From assembly GCA_013339765.2 (NCBI GenBank), contig CM023448.1, positions 330,261,941-330,325,940 of the forward strand: 64,000 nucleotides of DNA. The letters are read 5' to 3'. The notes beneath the pieces are model-generated. The model was not told the DNA's origin and made no database searches. It saw only the letters and a list, made by a program, of their open reading frames with translations. The position numbers and the translations under genes are program-made. The DNA comes from Haemaphysalis longicornis (taxonomy: Eukaryota > Arthropoda > Arachnida > Ixodida > Ixodidae). Positions 1 through 11,066 of this stretch are shown piece by piece (the first letter of the stretch is position 1; the number at the start of each line of letters is the position of its first letter).

Positions 1-1595
1 CTGCAGTCAGCACTAAAAAAAAAAAAAGAAGAACACGAAGTTCTCCAGCAAGCAGTTGTGAAGCAATCAGTGGTGAAGAAATATTATGTGACAAACTATT
101 CCCTACTATCTCGTGAATTTCGAATTTACTTGGGTATCGTCAATTGCTCAACATGAACACACACATTTTTAAAGAAAACAATGTCGTTACGCTTGTTTTT
201 GGCAAGACCGTAACGAATTTTTTGAACTCACTAGCTAGTTTTGATATCGCATACCAGACAACCGCAAAAGGAGCCATCCGTATTACGAAGGGCAGGAAAA
301 GGTTCCACGAGCCGAAGCGGCATCAGCATTATTAGGACGAACCACGTGGGGTCTTTCGCATGCGCTGATAACTCGGCCCGAAAGAGTAGCACATGGACGA
401 TGGCTGTGCTTGGCTATGGTAATATTAATCCGTACTGTATATTGTGGCATGCGAAATATTCCTGGCATTACACAAACATCGCAACGCAGAGTTTTTTAGC
501 TTATTGACAATTAACCAGCGAAGACAAAGTACCACACAAGACGAACGCCGCAACAAAACCAGTACGCGCCGGTCTATGCTGGTATTGCCTTGCACTTGTC
601 TGGTACAGTGCTACATTGTGTTTGATATTCTTGCTTGAACGAAGTTTTAGAAAGCAACATGCACTGTTGCGTCTGAGTTATTAAAGCGCATAGCTGTGCC
701 TCGCGGTATCCTAGAGAGATTAAAAAGCCTAGAAGCCACTGCACAGTGCCCCTTCCAAGTCGAGCGTTCGGTCCACTAGCTACACCCACCTAAAAAGAGC
801 TGGTTGCCCTTTAGGTAACTCAAAAGGGTGCAATTCCATTATCGATCATCCAGTGACGTGTGAGGGACTGGGTCTCCCTTTGAAGCGTTGGTGTCGAGGC
901 ACGTCTCGCTTGCCTCACCGGCACTTACGCTTAACGGCAAAAGCTCTCACTAGCAGCGACGGCTGACGGAAACGCCGCGCCCGTATGCGAGAAGAATAAA
1001 TTGATTGTTGGGCGTTGGGGTAGAAGGAGATAGAGGCCCGTTGCGCCTCTTTTAACACACGGCAGCTGCACTGATGCGCTCAAGACGAGATATCATTTCC
1101 GGGGTGCAAGTTTGATAAACGGCGCCTTCCACTTGCACAAGAGAGGAAACGTCAGAGTCTCGACGTGAGTGGTAATCATAGGGACGCAATCTTTATGCAC
1201 GCCGTGGTGCCGTCAGTGAAATACGCCGAGCGCTTGCTCGTAATGATTAAGAACGGGCTAACTGTAAAGCCCTTTTCTATCGCGGCCCGAAGTGTTCGCG
1301 AGTTGAGCGTACGGCACATTATTCGCGGAGAGTAGATTTTGTGAATCCTCGAGGCGCAAGTATGCGGCTCGAAGTCTATACCCAACGCCACAAACGGCTC
1401 TGGCTAACTAAAGGTAGGCCTAGCAATTTCACTGTGGCCCTCGATTGTTCCTGTGTACTTCGCGGGCCTGGCGGCCTGTTGCGTTCCGCGGTAGTCCCCG
1501 ACCATTTCCCGGTCATCCGTACTTGTATCAACTGGCAACGAAGATAAAAAGAAGTTTTACGCGAATTTTCATTTCCGCATTTCTCCAGCTATCGT
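1..1595. other. no gene recognised
   Basis: Mixed-composition sequence with only short chance frames on both strands. A poly(A) run lies near position 15. I see no recognisable protein motif, tRNA or repeat structure before the LINE fragment that begins near 1600. Confidence 0.6.
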
Positions 1596-1599
1596 TCAC

Positions 1600-1970
1600 A
1601 TGCCAAATCTGTTAAGCAAGCCACCAGACAGGGTAGTCGAAGTGGTGTGGGCGGCGGCCCACTCCTGCATGGAGGGCAAAAATCAAGCCCACGTCAAGGC
1701 CCGAGGTTTCGTCGAGGCCGCGGAGGACTCACATGAACCTATGCCACTCACGACGTACCAGGAAATTACAGAGCACTACAGACTCCGTCGCAGAATACTT
1801 CCATTGCCCCACCCACAACTAACAAAGACACGAGAAACTACACTCAGACTTGTGCAAACAAACACGTATCCCCACCCATACTGATGCACCTTATGTTTCC
1901 AAATCAACACGAAGCACAATGCAAATTTTGTACGCAATCAGGAACACTTAGGCACATCATCCTTTATTAG
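1600..1970 (+). pseudogene. non-LTR retrotransposon fragment: RNase H C-terminus and start of zinc knuckle
   Basis: The frame reads a stretch ending VVWAAAHSC then QAHVKARGFVEAAE, the last block of a LINE RNase H domain (usual form VWAPAHxxxxGNxxA). A linker and LVQTNTYPHPY follow, a block that recurs in the minus-strand fragment at 42238-42600. After the stop near 1882 the reading shifts by one base and continues to about 1970 with CKFC and RHII, the first half of a CCHC knuckle. Catalytic RNase H residues upstream are missing, so the copy is 5' truncated and frameshifted. The coding thread is broken at about 1968 by another repeat and resumes at about 2581. It is a dead fragment, of the I or R1-like RNase H-bearing group by inference. 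Confidence 0.75.
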
Positions 1971-2580
1971 ATGCAGAGCATCTGATTCACTCGCCTTGTC
2001 CCTCCGGCGTCGTCGTCGTTGTCGTCGTCGTCGGCGTTGTCCACCCCTCCCCCATTCTCCTCGCCGCGCCAGCTGCGCTCTCCGCCGCTCACCCCCTCTC
2101 CTCTCCGATAGCGAACACTCTCTCGCGAGGGGCATTGGATTGGATTCGATTGGATCGGCTGGGATTGGATTGTATTGGATTGGCTTGGCTTGGCTTGGCT
2201 TGGCTTGGCTTGGCTTGGCTTGGATTTGGATCGGATTAAAGTGGATTGTGTTGGCGTCATAGCCGCGGCACTTGGTGTCATAGCCGCGGCAGACGCGCTG
2301 GGGCCGGCGCATGTGCAGTACTCTCTCTTCCGCGGTTTCCTCTCCTTCGGGCGCGCTGCGCATATAACCGGTGTGCCGTTCTCCGGCGAAGCAACATCCA
2401 CGCTTGGCTCAAACACCTAGAGTCCACGCCGCTTTACAAGTACGCCAACGTCGTCATCGACTGGGACCGGCTTACGCAGTCCCCTCAACGTTATGCGCGC
2501 TATAAAACACGGTCGCTTCGCCGCTCCGCCTATGCGTCGCATCTACACAGGGGTTCCCGCGAGGGGAGGTGGGAGTTTTT
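1968..2580 (+). repeat. interspersed TATA-containing repeat with pentamer array, copy 1
   Basis: Starts at TTAGATGCAGAGCATCT and ends at CGCGAGGGGAGG plus TGGGAG and a T-run. It holds (GTC/CGT)n-rich DNA, a CT-rich block, an array of TTGGA and TTGGC pentamers (2134-2232), a tandem duplication of CATAGCCGCGGCA, and a TATA box. The same sequence occurs at 8935-9352 and 12113-12540 with a shorter array and lacking about 175 bp present here (about 2300-2475). It interrupts a LINE reading frame, so it is mobile or was inserted. Its class is unknown: I see no terminal inverted repeats, tRNA promoter or coding capacity. Confidence 0.7.
2501..2507 (+). promoter_or_regulatory. TATA box of repeat copy 1
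   Basis: TATAAAA in the context GCGCGCTATAAAACACGG. The same core sits at equivalent positions in the two other copies of this repeat, followed by GC-rich sequence. It looks like a Pol II core promoter, but activity is inferred from sequence only. Confidence 0.4.
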
Positions 2581-2735
2581 TTTGCACCCAGAACCCTGAT
2601 TTGCCCCCTCCATCCCCTCCCTATTCCCCCGAGCAGTGGGAGACGCTGCTGCCCAGCTCACTCTTTTGCGATCAGCTCCTGCTGGATGAGAGAGCGGTAG
2701 CATCAAGGACGGCACATGGCTACCTGTAAAAAGGC
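2581..2735 (+). pseudogene. non-LTR retrotransposon C-terminal tail resuming after inserted repeat
   Basis: Reads CTQNPDLPPPSPPYSPEQWE and then LLPSSLFCDQLLLDERAV, ending at TGA or TAA near 2729. The EQWE block matches the C-terminal tail of two other fragments here (REQWEMLL at 9480-9530 minus and AEQWREAL near 42380 minus). It is therefore the continuation of the fragment ending at about 1970, separated by the inserted TATA-bearing repeat. Confidence 0.65.
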
Positions 2736-2773
2736 TCCACTCCCACAACGCTCTGCCAAATAGAGAAGTTTTT

Positions 2774-3490
2774 AAAGACGATAGTCTTTCTTGGGCTACT
2801 TAAACCCAGAAATTTTGGTCTGTCTGTATGTCTGTATGTCTGTCTGTGACTCCATTCAGCCACCCGGCCAAACTAAAATTGATATTGCGCAGTAGTCTTA
2901 TATACTCAAAGCCACATGTAAATGTCTAAGCCCGGTTTATATGTTCATACTTGTCAACTTTGTTGAACAAGAACAAGACATTACGCAAATATAAGACAGG
3001 AAATTAGTACACAAGGGATATTTACAGTGTTCCTTTATTAAAAAATTCATGGATGCTTGGTTTTTCTATAGCAAATGATATTCTACATCTACTGCAGAAA
3101 ACCGCCGCCTCCTGGCGGCATATGAAAAATCACGCGGCAACAGCAACGAAAGGTTCCACCAGCTAGGTTCCACGGTCTGCTTGGAACGCACGTGGATCAC
3201 GTCCACGCGGTTGTATAAACCTTCTAGGCGGCCGCCTCCATTCACGCGCGTCTCCGCCGTACTGCAGCGCTGGCATCGAGGAACCCGGCCTGTAGCAGTG
3301 GAACGCGGTAAATTCAAATCGCCTTGCGCAAACCTTTAGTGTGTTTACCTCGTAATGAGCGCGACGGTACAGGAACAGCATGAGGGGTGAGCGGGAAATC
3401 AAAGGGGGGAATTTCCTGGGCAACTGTCTACAAAGACTATCGTCTTTTGACGACATTTGCAACGAAAGGAGCAGATACGCGGCCATTTTT
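2774..3490 (+). mobile_element. GACGATAGTC-family inverted-repeat element, copy A (3' truncated)
   Basis: Begins with the palindrome AAAGACGATAGTCTTT followed by CTTGGGCTACTTAAA, then a (TGTC)n block at 2819-2848 and about 600 bp of body. It ends near GGAGCAGATACGCGGCC, where the full-length copy at 33502-34314 continues. A second palindrome of the same kind lies inside at about 3440-3455. It is nearly identical, but inverted, to 18899-19619. No transposase is encoded; the open frames are shared only because the copies are recent. Non-autonomous DNA transposon (MITE-like) is the best reading. Confidence 0.7.
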
Positions 3491-4290
3491 TTCTCTCTCT
3501 CTCGATCCATTCGAGGGAGGAGGTGATTGGCTCTGTCTTGGTTAATGATGTCGCCCGGACAAGTGAACATCCATTTTCTTGATCCGCTGCGGACAGAAAA
3601 CGTATGCGCTACTCCGCAATTCAGTCAAGCCCGCTAAACCTATTGATAAGACGCTAGATGAAACTCTTTTGGTTCTCGGAAACCACTTTACTGTTTGAAG
3701 TCAACCCGCTTCTTCCCGCGCGTTCACGTCGAAGGCAAATCCATCAGCAGTTCCACGGCATCCCTTCCGAGTATTGCAATTTTGGTTCTAACTTGATAAC
3801 ATGCTCCGCGACCGTATCGTGCGCAGTGTAAACAACTCGATGTCTAAACAAGACTTGCTGAACTCACCTTCGGCAACGCCATGATGACCGCCCCAGCAAT
3901 CGAAGCCGCAAAAAAAGGACAGAGGGAAGACAGCCCAGGTTAACACTATAGTCGCGTTTTCCCGACTCACAGTGCCTCGTAAGGCTCGCGGGGCGTCACC
4001 TGCTACCTCTGCAGGGATGGACAGTTTGCATCCAAATGCAAGCACGTGTAGACTGTCTACAGTTACTGTTACAAATTAGGTCGCGCGACGAAAGCATGCA
4101 ATACGAAGCGAAAGGACTGCCGAGCCCGTAGTAACAGCCCTATCAAGCCGCGTTCGTTCATGGCCTAAAGATCACCGTCACCGAGCAGCCGTCATCAAGT
4201 GAGTACCCTCCGCGGTGAAGACGCAGCTACAGCTTAGTCTTAGAAAGTTCTCGACCCGTGACTAGTTGACTACGCCACGCTGCCTCAGCC
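3491..4290. other. no gene recognised
   Basis: A CT-run near 3490 and otherwise unremarkable sequence. I see no domain or repeat signature before the gypsy relic. Confidence 0.5.
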
Positions 4291-5800
4291 TTTTGCTGTC
4301 ACCTTACACGTTTGTGTCAAGCCACTCCTCATGGAAGTGGACACCGGTGCAAGCTTCTCCATCATGGCCAGGTCACGTGTTCTACAGCTCTTGCCTTAGG
4401 TTCCTGTGTAGCCATCACAAGCGCTTTTGCGAAGCTATTCTGGAGAACTGGAAAAAGCTCAAGGCAAAGCTTATGTCAGTGTGAGGTTTCATGACAAGGA
4501 GGCTGGACTACCCTATTTTCTGGCCAAAGACGGACCGCTCACTCTCCAATAGGTCCGACTTTGAAAGTGAACATCCATGAACTTTCTGGCATCAAACGCC
4601 TGGTCAAAGACTACGAAGTGTTGGAAGAATTAAGGCCTGAAACTACCAAGTGTTTGAAGAAGGCCTGTTCAATGCTACTAAAGCTTGACTACATGTTCCT
4701 TGAGATGCCCCGGTTGTTTAAATCACGCCCACTTTCATATGTTTTGACGGATAGTGTCCTACGAGAAATTCAAAGATTAAGAAGAGATTTCATCCTTGTT
4801 TCGGTAACGACAGCAAAGTGGGCTGCACTTATTTTTCCTGACACCAAGAACGACGGACGAATGTGATTCTCTGCAGACTTTGGTGTCACCAATTAACCCA
4901 GTGCAACAGTGCAACAGTACCCAATTCCAAGCATCGAAGATATTTGAACCATGCTTGCTGGAGGCGGGAAATACACAAAATCGTTCTTGCAACCGCGTAC
5001 CAACCAGTTGTCCTTGACGAAGCTATTAAAGTATACGCCCACCATTTTGACGCACACGGGGTTGTTTCAACGCACCCAGCTGCTTTTTTGGTGCCCCATA
5101 TGCTTTTGCCATATTTCAGCGGGAGATGGAGAACTTCCTTAGAGAATTTTCACACGTACCAGTTTACTTCGACGACATTCTCGTCACCAGGTACAAACGA
5201 CGCCGAGCACTTTCGCAATTTCTCTGCTATGCTCGGAAAATGTTTAGAATCTGGCCCCAAGTTGGAACCTGAAAGTGCCGCTTCTCTTTGTCACAAGTTC
5301 AGTATCTGAGGCACATCATCAGCAAGGAAGGCCTATCTCCGAACATTGACAATGTGGCTGTTGTTATGCATGCCCATAGGCTGTCATTATTTTCCTAGAA
5401 CTATAGGCTCGTTGAAGTGTAAAAGCACCAGCTCGCCCAACTTTCAATTCTGTTGTTATAGGCGCTTGTTGCCCAATCTTTCTCCAGTCCTCAGTCCACT
5501 GCACTTGCTCCCTTGTGATGGAAAGAAGCGTGGGTGAGCACAGGAGCAACAAGACGCATTCACTGCCAGTAAGAAGGTGGTGACGTTTGCTTCAATCCTT
5601 GTGTATTTCAGCCCTGCCAGTCCTCAGTTGCGACGCATCGCCTTATGGTATAGGGGCAGTCCTGGCGCAAAAGATGGAGATGGCAGAACACATCCCACCC
5701 TTGTCGCCAGTTGGTAGAAATATGGGTGGTCAAGCGGTGGTCGTGAACTACTGCAAACAGAAGTAGGAAATCGGGTCCGTGAAAGGCAAAGAAACACAGG
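4290..5800 (+). pseudogene. decayed Ty3/gypsy LTR-retrotransposon pol (protease, RT, RNase H)
   Basis: Fragments of a pol polyprotein appear in order across all three plus frames. Near 4330 there is an aspartic protease active site (MEVDTGASFSIM). At 4470-4550 there is a protease C-terminal block, and from 4570 to 5000 a decayed run-in to RT. Near 5150-5180 lies the RT catalytic motif VYFDDILVT. At 5320-5360 there is a SxEGLSPN-like block, and at 5480-5800 the RNase H side (LLPNLSPVLSPLH, CDASPYGIGAVLAQK). At least six frameshifts or stops separate the pieces. No LTRs, primer-binding site or integrase were found. Family assignment rests on motif order; a long-dead copy. Confidence 0.8.
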
Positions 5801-6774
5801 AACATGCCAAACCGTCATCCCATGGAACGAACCGGTGTTTATTTCACTGATGTGGCCCCTTGCCGCGGCAGCCAGGCGGGACCCAGCTGAACTGAAACTA
5901 TAAGCGCCGCGTGGTGACTCTGTACTTCATCTAACATTGTAACAGTGTGTTAGAGACATATACCGAAATCTGCGTGAGTAATTTGAGTATGGTAACCATA
6001 GAAGTTGCAATTAGGGGAGCAGCATAGTACGTTCCCACTGAATGTGCTCTTTGCTTGGCGATGACAACGAAGGTATGCTTTGGCTTGACATTAGTACTGC
6101 TGCCACCATGCAGCCCCCATGCACGCGAAACTTGCACTATAAATTGTCATGAAAGCGCAAATCAAATGTGTGCCACGGGGGTAAGCCTAAACATCCCTGC
6201 TCTGAACGCTTGGAAACCACTGTCTTTAGGCGCGCTTCTCCCAATTGGCGCGAGTACCCAGGCACCTCCCACAGCCGCGCGCGCGTCGTGCGTCGTTTTC
6301 CATCCAAAACAGAAACAGCCGTCGACAGAAACCGCCGGCGCAGTCGTCAGAAAAACGCGCGCGCCGCGTTGACCCGCTTCCTTAACATGCAGAAACGCGC
6401 CATGCGGTTCCCGCTTCGTCAACCGGTGCCCGCAGCTTCAAGTACAAGGAATGTAACGGCGCTTGACACTTCGTATGGCGCAGCATTGCGGCTACGTGTC
6501 GTCAAGCTTACATATAGGCCTAACAAGGGTGACAGGTTACGACTCTTATTCAGAGTAACGGAAAGAAGTAGAAAAGGACGCAGAGGAAAATTGCGATATT
6601 GATAATTACGTTTAGCAATTGTGGACGAATTTCGCATTCGGTACATCACAAAAAGAGCTTTGGTGTCCTCGTCTTCTTCTTTTTTTTTTTTTTTTTTTTG
6701 ATGTGAAGAATGCCACTTCAAAAGAACTTCGCGCTTGAGTTTTTGTTGTTGCTTTGAGACACAACCCCTTCTTC
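5801..6774. other. no gene recognised
   Basis: Contains a GC-rich block (6220-6440) with open frames on both strands that match nothing I recognise, and a poly(T) run at about 6680-6699. No structure is assigned. Confidence 0.5.
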
Positions 6775-7812
6775 ACATAGAGTTTCAACATAGGCCAGTA
6801 TGCACAGGGGAACCTCCGCGAAGGGGTGATTCGTCACGCAGAGTGTCGCCACGAAGCATGCCCGATTGTTCGGTTGTGCTGGTACCAGATAAACGGGAGT
6901 GAGAAAACGAAAACATCCAGCAATAGAGCGAGCGGGAAGCAGGCAGAGGAGATATGAAAAGGGGATGCAGCAACAAAATAAAACAGCCTGGAATAGGGAT
7001 GACGTTTAATCCTCCGGAGCCCCCCTCCCCACTGTACCGGCCCTCTTGAGTGTCCTTGAGCCTCACGTGAGGGTGGAAAATTTAGTGCGATACCACTAAA
7101 CAATTATTCGAATCAAGGCGGGAAAGGGGAGGGGTATGCACCGCATTCATCGCATAGCGTTTCGTCATAGGCCGGTTGGTAACAGCGCACATTCCTCGCA
7201 ACGAAGCACATTCGTGACGGGATGATTCGTCACGGAGCGTTAGCCACAAAGTAGCCTAATGGTTTGTTCTATTCCATTGGCGCAATATAAAGGGGAGTGC
7301 CAAAAGATTTAGCAAGAGAAGGAAACATAGGACACAAGGAAACCTCCTGGAAGTGGACTGAGCTTGAAGCCAACTTAGCACCGCCCCCCCCCCCCCCCCC
7401 TCAACTGTTCCGGACTTCTTGCGTGTCCTTGAGCCACACACGAGGTTGGAAAAATAAGGACTGATGCCAGTCAACAATTCATGCAAATCAGAGTGCTCGA
7501 CGGGACACACCAGTCATTCGTCGCAAGCGTTTCTTCATAGGCCGTTCGTAACAGAGGAACGTCCGTGATGATTCGTTGCGCGGGACGTTCGTCGTGATGT
7601 AACCTGGTTCGTACATTAGCGCTTGCGGTCGTACAAGCAAGTGAGCGGTGATAGCAGAAGAAGGTTGTGATACCGCGAAGGAAAAGCTCCAGGAGAGGGC
7701 CCATGAAGAATCATCCGGCGCCTCCCCCACTCCTCCATTTTTGCGACCGACTTGTGATCTTGACCCGTATACAAGTATTGAAAAAGGTGGTATGACTGTT
7801 GATTAAAGACGA
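6775..7812. repeat. three diverged tandem units of about 310-370 bp
   Basis: Units start near 6775, 7140 and 7500. Each carries the same ordered landmarks: CATAGGCCRGTT or similar, a CGTGATGATTCGT block, a C-rich tract followed by ACTGTNCCGG, TGTCCTTGAGCC, and ACGAGGTTGGAAAA (the last two are weak in unit 3). The C-tract reaches 18 consecutive C in unit 2 (7383-7400). Divergence between units is high, so this is an old local duplication or satellite remnant. No coding capacity is seen. Confidence 0.6.
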
Positions 7813-8051
7813 CAGTACATTTTTTTTTCGACCCTTTCGGTCAATTATCAGTGTTGTATTGCACACGAAGTTGCATAAAGTATTGCTGGCAATCAAACGG
7901 GTCAGGCACGAACACGGGATTCGAGCCTAAGATTACTTCGGTCTAGCTCAAAAGAAGAAACTCGTAGGGGTTTGTCATAATACAGTATAAAAAGCAGGTG
8001 ATTTTGGTGTATGGTCTTAATTACTCTTAACTGTGACATCGGCGGCTGCCG

Positions 8052-8322
8052 CTTTTCTGATGAAGGCGAAAAATAAAAACGCCCGTGTTTTGAGTCCTCC
8101 ACTTCGGCGCGCATCATTACCCAGTTGTGGCTTTGGCGTTCAACCGCATCCCCCTATTTTTCCTGATTGATTGATTGTAGGACTTAACGCGCCGACGCAA
8201 CGTAGGCGATGAGGCGCGCCGTAGTGGAGGGCTCCGGATTAATTTTCACCACCTGGGGATCTTTAACGTGCGCCGAAATCTCGTACACACGGGCGTTTTT
8301 TGCTTTTCGCCTCCCATTTTTC
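8052..8322. repeat. SINE-derived sequence, two pieces head to head
   Basis: Piece 1 (8052-8090, plus) matches the middle of the SINE at 28144-28428 (GCCGCTTTT, AAAACGCCCGTGT). Piece 2 (8164-8322, minus) matches its 3' body: a TGATTGATTGATT tail, then GGAGGGCTCCGGATTAATTTT, CACCTGGGGATCTTTAACGTG and CGTACACACGGGCG. The tRNA-like head is missing in both. Most of this is carried along in the 1.28 kb duplication that starts at 8076. Confidence 0.7.
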
Positions 8323-8934
8323 CTACTGAGTTTCAAAACAGCTGGTGTCTGCTTTCGCAACGGGTGTTCTTACACTTGCCCTAAGGTTAGCAAATGGACG
8401 CTACGTTGAGCCAGGCCGGCGAAAGTACTTGCGAGACAAAATTCCCAGTCATGGTTAGCAAAACACTTTGGAAGTGCATTCATGAGCCATTTAGTTCTCA
8501 CTTATGATAGCCGTTGACGATACAAGACTGCAGAGAAACCATATTTCGAAAATACTTTATGCAGCGATCATATATACCATCCACGGAGAAAAAAAGTGTA
8601 TATAGGAGGCGAAACGGCCCATTGCGGCAAGCGCGGGCGAGCGACCAGACAATGAAAACCTGCGTAGGCGAAGGAGAGGGTGGCGGCACCTGAGAGGCGA
8701 AATAATACGGCCTGTTACACATCGGCTATGTGTGTGCGTGGCAGACACGGCGCGCGAGCTTCGATAGCGCACAGCACGACCGCGCACCGAGATGCTTACC
8801 AACATATAGCACGAATGATGAAAGGGGAGGACCACTTGCTTCATGCGCCTCCGAAAATACGGCTTGGCCAGAACCCCTTCGAACGGCCGTTGTCAGTGGC
8901 GGCGGCTGATGCTTCCCCCGCCTGCGCTATTTTT

Positions 8935-9352
8935 AGATGCGACTGCATCTCATTCACTCGCCTTGTCCCTACATCCGGCGTCGTCGGCGTTGTCGTCGGC
9001 GTCCGCCCCTCCCCCATTCTCCTCGCCGCGCGAGCTGCGCCCTCCGCCGCTCACCCCCTCTCCTCTCCGATAGCGAACACTCTCTCGCGAGGGGCACTGG
9101 ATTGGATTCAATTGGATTGGCTTGGCTTGGCCTGGCTTGGATTGGATTGGATTGGATTAAAGTGGATTGTGTTGCGTCATAGCCGCGGCAGACACACTGG
9201 CGCCGGCGCGTCCCCTCACCGTTATGCGCGCTATAAAACGCGGTGCCTGCGCCGCTCCGCTCCATCGTTCCAGCGCCGTTCCTCCGCTGTCCAACGCTGC
9301 AACGTGAACCCCCTATGCGTCGCATCTACACAGGGGTTCCCGCGAGGGGAGG
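8935..9352 (+). repeat. TATA-containing pentamer repeat, copy 2
   Basis: Starts TTAGATGCGACTGCATCTC and ends GCGAGGGGAGG. Its pentamer array (about 9098-9158) is shorter than in copy 1. It lies inside the 1.28 kb direct repeat. Confidence 0.7.
9232..9238 (+). promoter_or_regulatory. TATA box of repeat copy 2
   Basis: TATAAAA in GCGCGCTATAAAACGCGG, at the position equivalent to the copy 1 box. Predicted from sequence only. Confidence 0.4.
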
Positions 9353-10935
9353 AAGAAATACTTCTGTTCAGATTTCTGAACGGCCCAGAGTGCAGCCCTG
9401 CGGAGTGATTCCTTCTTCTGTGGGGCCCATATGCAGTCCGCGCGGCCTGTGTTCTGTCCACCCGCTGAAGCTGGGTAGGTAGAGAGGGCCTGGACAGCAG
9501 CATCTCCCATTGCTCTCGTTGGGTAGTTGACGGAAAGAGAGGAGGGTGCTCAGGGCTAAAGTCGCACACCCCGATTACGGGGCGGAGTATTCCTACTTCT
9601 GAGAAAACTTTACATTCAGCGTCGTAGCGATTCGGATGCATTACGTGAAGACGCGTAGGCTGTGGGAAGCAGCCCGGATTGTATGAGCCGTAGGATAGTT
9701 TGTTGTTCTCTGGAAAGGTCAGGGTAAGGCGAAAGTACGGTCTGTCTCAGAAGGCGATAATGCTGGATTATCTCCCTGGACGTGACAAGCGGGTGACTGT
9801 CCTCGTGCAGCTCCATAGCACGGGAGGTAAAAGTGCAGGCTTGTTGGGTGGACGTATTTGTTGTTCTCCATTGAAGCGTCAGGCTGTGTCCAGATGAGCT
9901 GAATGGAACCGTTTGGGGAGTGGTTTTTTAGCACTCACAGTGCAGGTCAGGACACACAACCCGACTGGCAATTCCAGTAGGCTTGCTGGGAATCGGTGAC
10001 TACCCTCCGAACCCCTGGTTGAGTGAGAGCCAAGGTGATGGCTGCCTCTTCTGCTGCCGTCATTTGTTGGGTCCTAAGCGAGGTACACGCAAGAAGGTTG
10101 GTTCTGGAGATAGCCACGATGATGGCGTGTTGCTGCCCTCGATGTTTGGAGAAGTCTGTGTAGATAACTGCATGAGCCCCACCGAGGGTGGTGTTTAGCG
10201 CTTGAGCCTGTGCTTTTCGTTGACCCTCGTAATGTGAGGGGTTCATATTTCTAAGCAAAGGGAGCATCTTTAGTTTCAGTCGCCAAGAGTCTGGGAGTAC
10301 GTCAAGCGGAGTGACATTCTGGGCTGCCAGCCAATCTGGTGAGCATGCGGTTACCCCACCGCAGTTCTGAGCCGGACCTTCTGGTTAGAAAGATGGCCTT
10401 CTATTAGCTCTTCCACCGTTTTGTGGAGCCCGTGCTAAGCAGCCTCAGTGTGGACGCACTCATGAGAAGACCAATGGCCTGCTCAACCACCTTTCTAATC
10501 ATTATATAAAGCATCTCTATGTCTTCCTTGTCGAGAAGATAGGGGTTTGTCGTAAGTAACTCTCGAGAGGACAAAAGCTTAAATTCATCGAAAGGTACCG
10601 GATTCCTTTAGGCCTCGCTTCTTGGTGGCAACTCGCCTGACCATGTGTATGATTAGACTAATTCTGTTTTTGAGGCGCTGCAAGGAGACGTCACTCTTGG
10701 TGTTGGCCTGGAAATGTAGGCCCAGGATCTTGATTCTGGGGTTTGGAGTGATGGCCTGGTCATCAAAGAGTATTTGAATGTATTCCTTGATTTGCCGTGA
10801 GGGCGGACGACAAGGAGCTGTGATTTTTTACGTGAACACTGGAGGCCACAGGCTTTAGCACATTGGTGTACTAAAAGTGAGATTCCATGGATTGGTGTGA
10901 GCTTCCTTTTATTTTTGTAACTCTTAGCACATGAG
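9353..10935 (-). mobile_element. non-LTR retrotransposon: RT thumb, RNase H and C-terminal tail, decayed
   Basis: Read on the minus strand from 10935 downward. The RT C-terminal region is recognisable in broken frames (CACKACGLQCSRKKSQLLVV-like near 10830, later LLDKEDIEML). An RNase H domain follows at 10267-9947 with the first catalytic Asp in VIYTDFSKH, the Glu in MTAAEEAAI and the second Asp in VVTDSQQA. A linker then reads HEDSHPLVTSREIIQHYRLL (9816-9616), and the C-terminal tail contains REQWEMLL (near 9510). At least four frame changes separate these blocks. It shares the EQWE tail with the fragments at 1600-2735 and 42238-42600, so it is the same lineage. It lies exactly between the two 1.28 kb direct repeats. 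Confidence 0.75.
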
Positions 10936-11066
10936 CACGGTGCGCACAGGGCCGCTAGACGGGCGTGAGTGGTCGTGTGACGCTTTCACGTGGCATTCAG
11001 AGAGAAGGCAGGGGGTAAACCCGTAGATGTGCTTGGTGAGTGCACCACCTGTCTTCCCCGTCTTAA

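Larger units (their letters stand above)
8076..9352 (+). repeat. 1.28 kb direct repeat, copy 1
   Basis: Matches 11248-12529 almost base for base, differing by scattered 1-3 base indels and a few substitutions. Contents in order: SINE fragment, about 600 bp of unidentified sequence, and the TATA-bearing pentamer repeat. It ends precisely at GCGAGGGGAGG, after which the copies diverge. A 242-codon open frame (8680-9408) spans it and is mirrored in copy 2. I do not regard that frame as a gene, because it runs through the pentamer array and SINE-adjacent DNA. Confidence 0.85.

Noticed and set aside
2062..2262. Leu-Ala-Trp-rich frames over the pentamer array
   Set aside because: Direct translation of TTGGC/TTGGA repeats; opposite-strand frames are equally open (Ser-Gln-Ala-Lys-Pro).
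3066..3317. 83-codon frame conserved between copies A and B of the inverted-repeat element
   Set aside because: Three differences in 83 codons reflect recent copying of a non-coding element; the frame is not kept in the diverged copy C.
6168..6602. 144-codon basic frame
   Set aside because: Arg-rich through GC-rich composition, overlapped on the other strand, no known domain.
8680..9408. 242-codon open frame, mirrored as 247 codons at 11857-12600
   Set aside because: It runs through the pentamer array and the TATA repeat. It is shared only because the 1.28 kb segment is duplicated, and it shows no domain.
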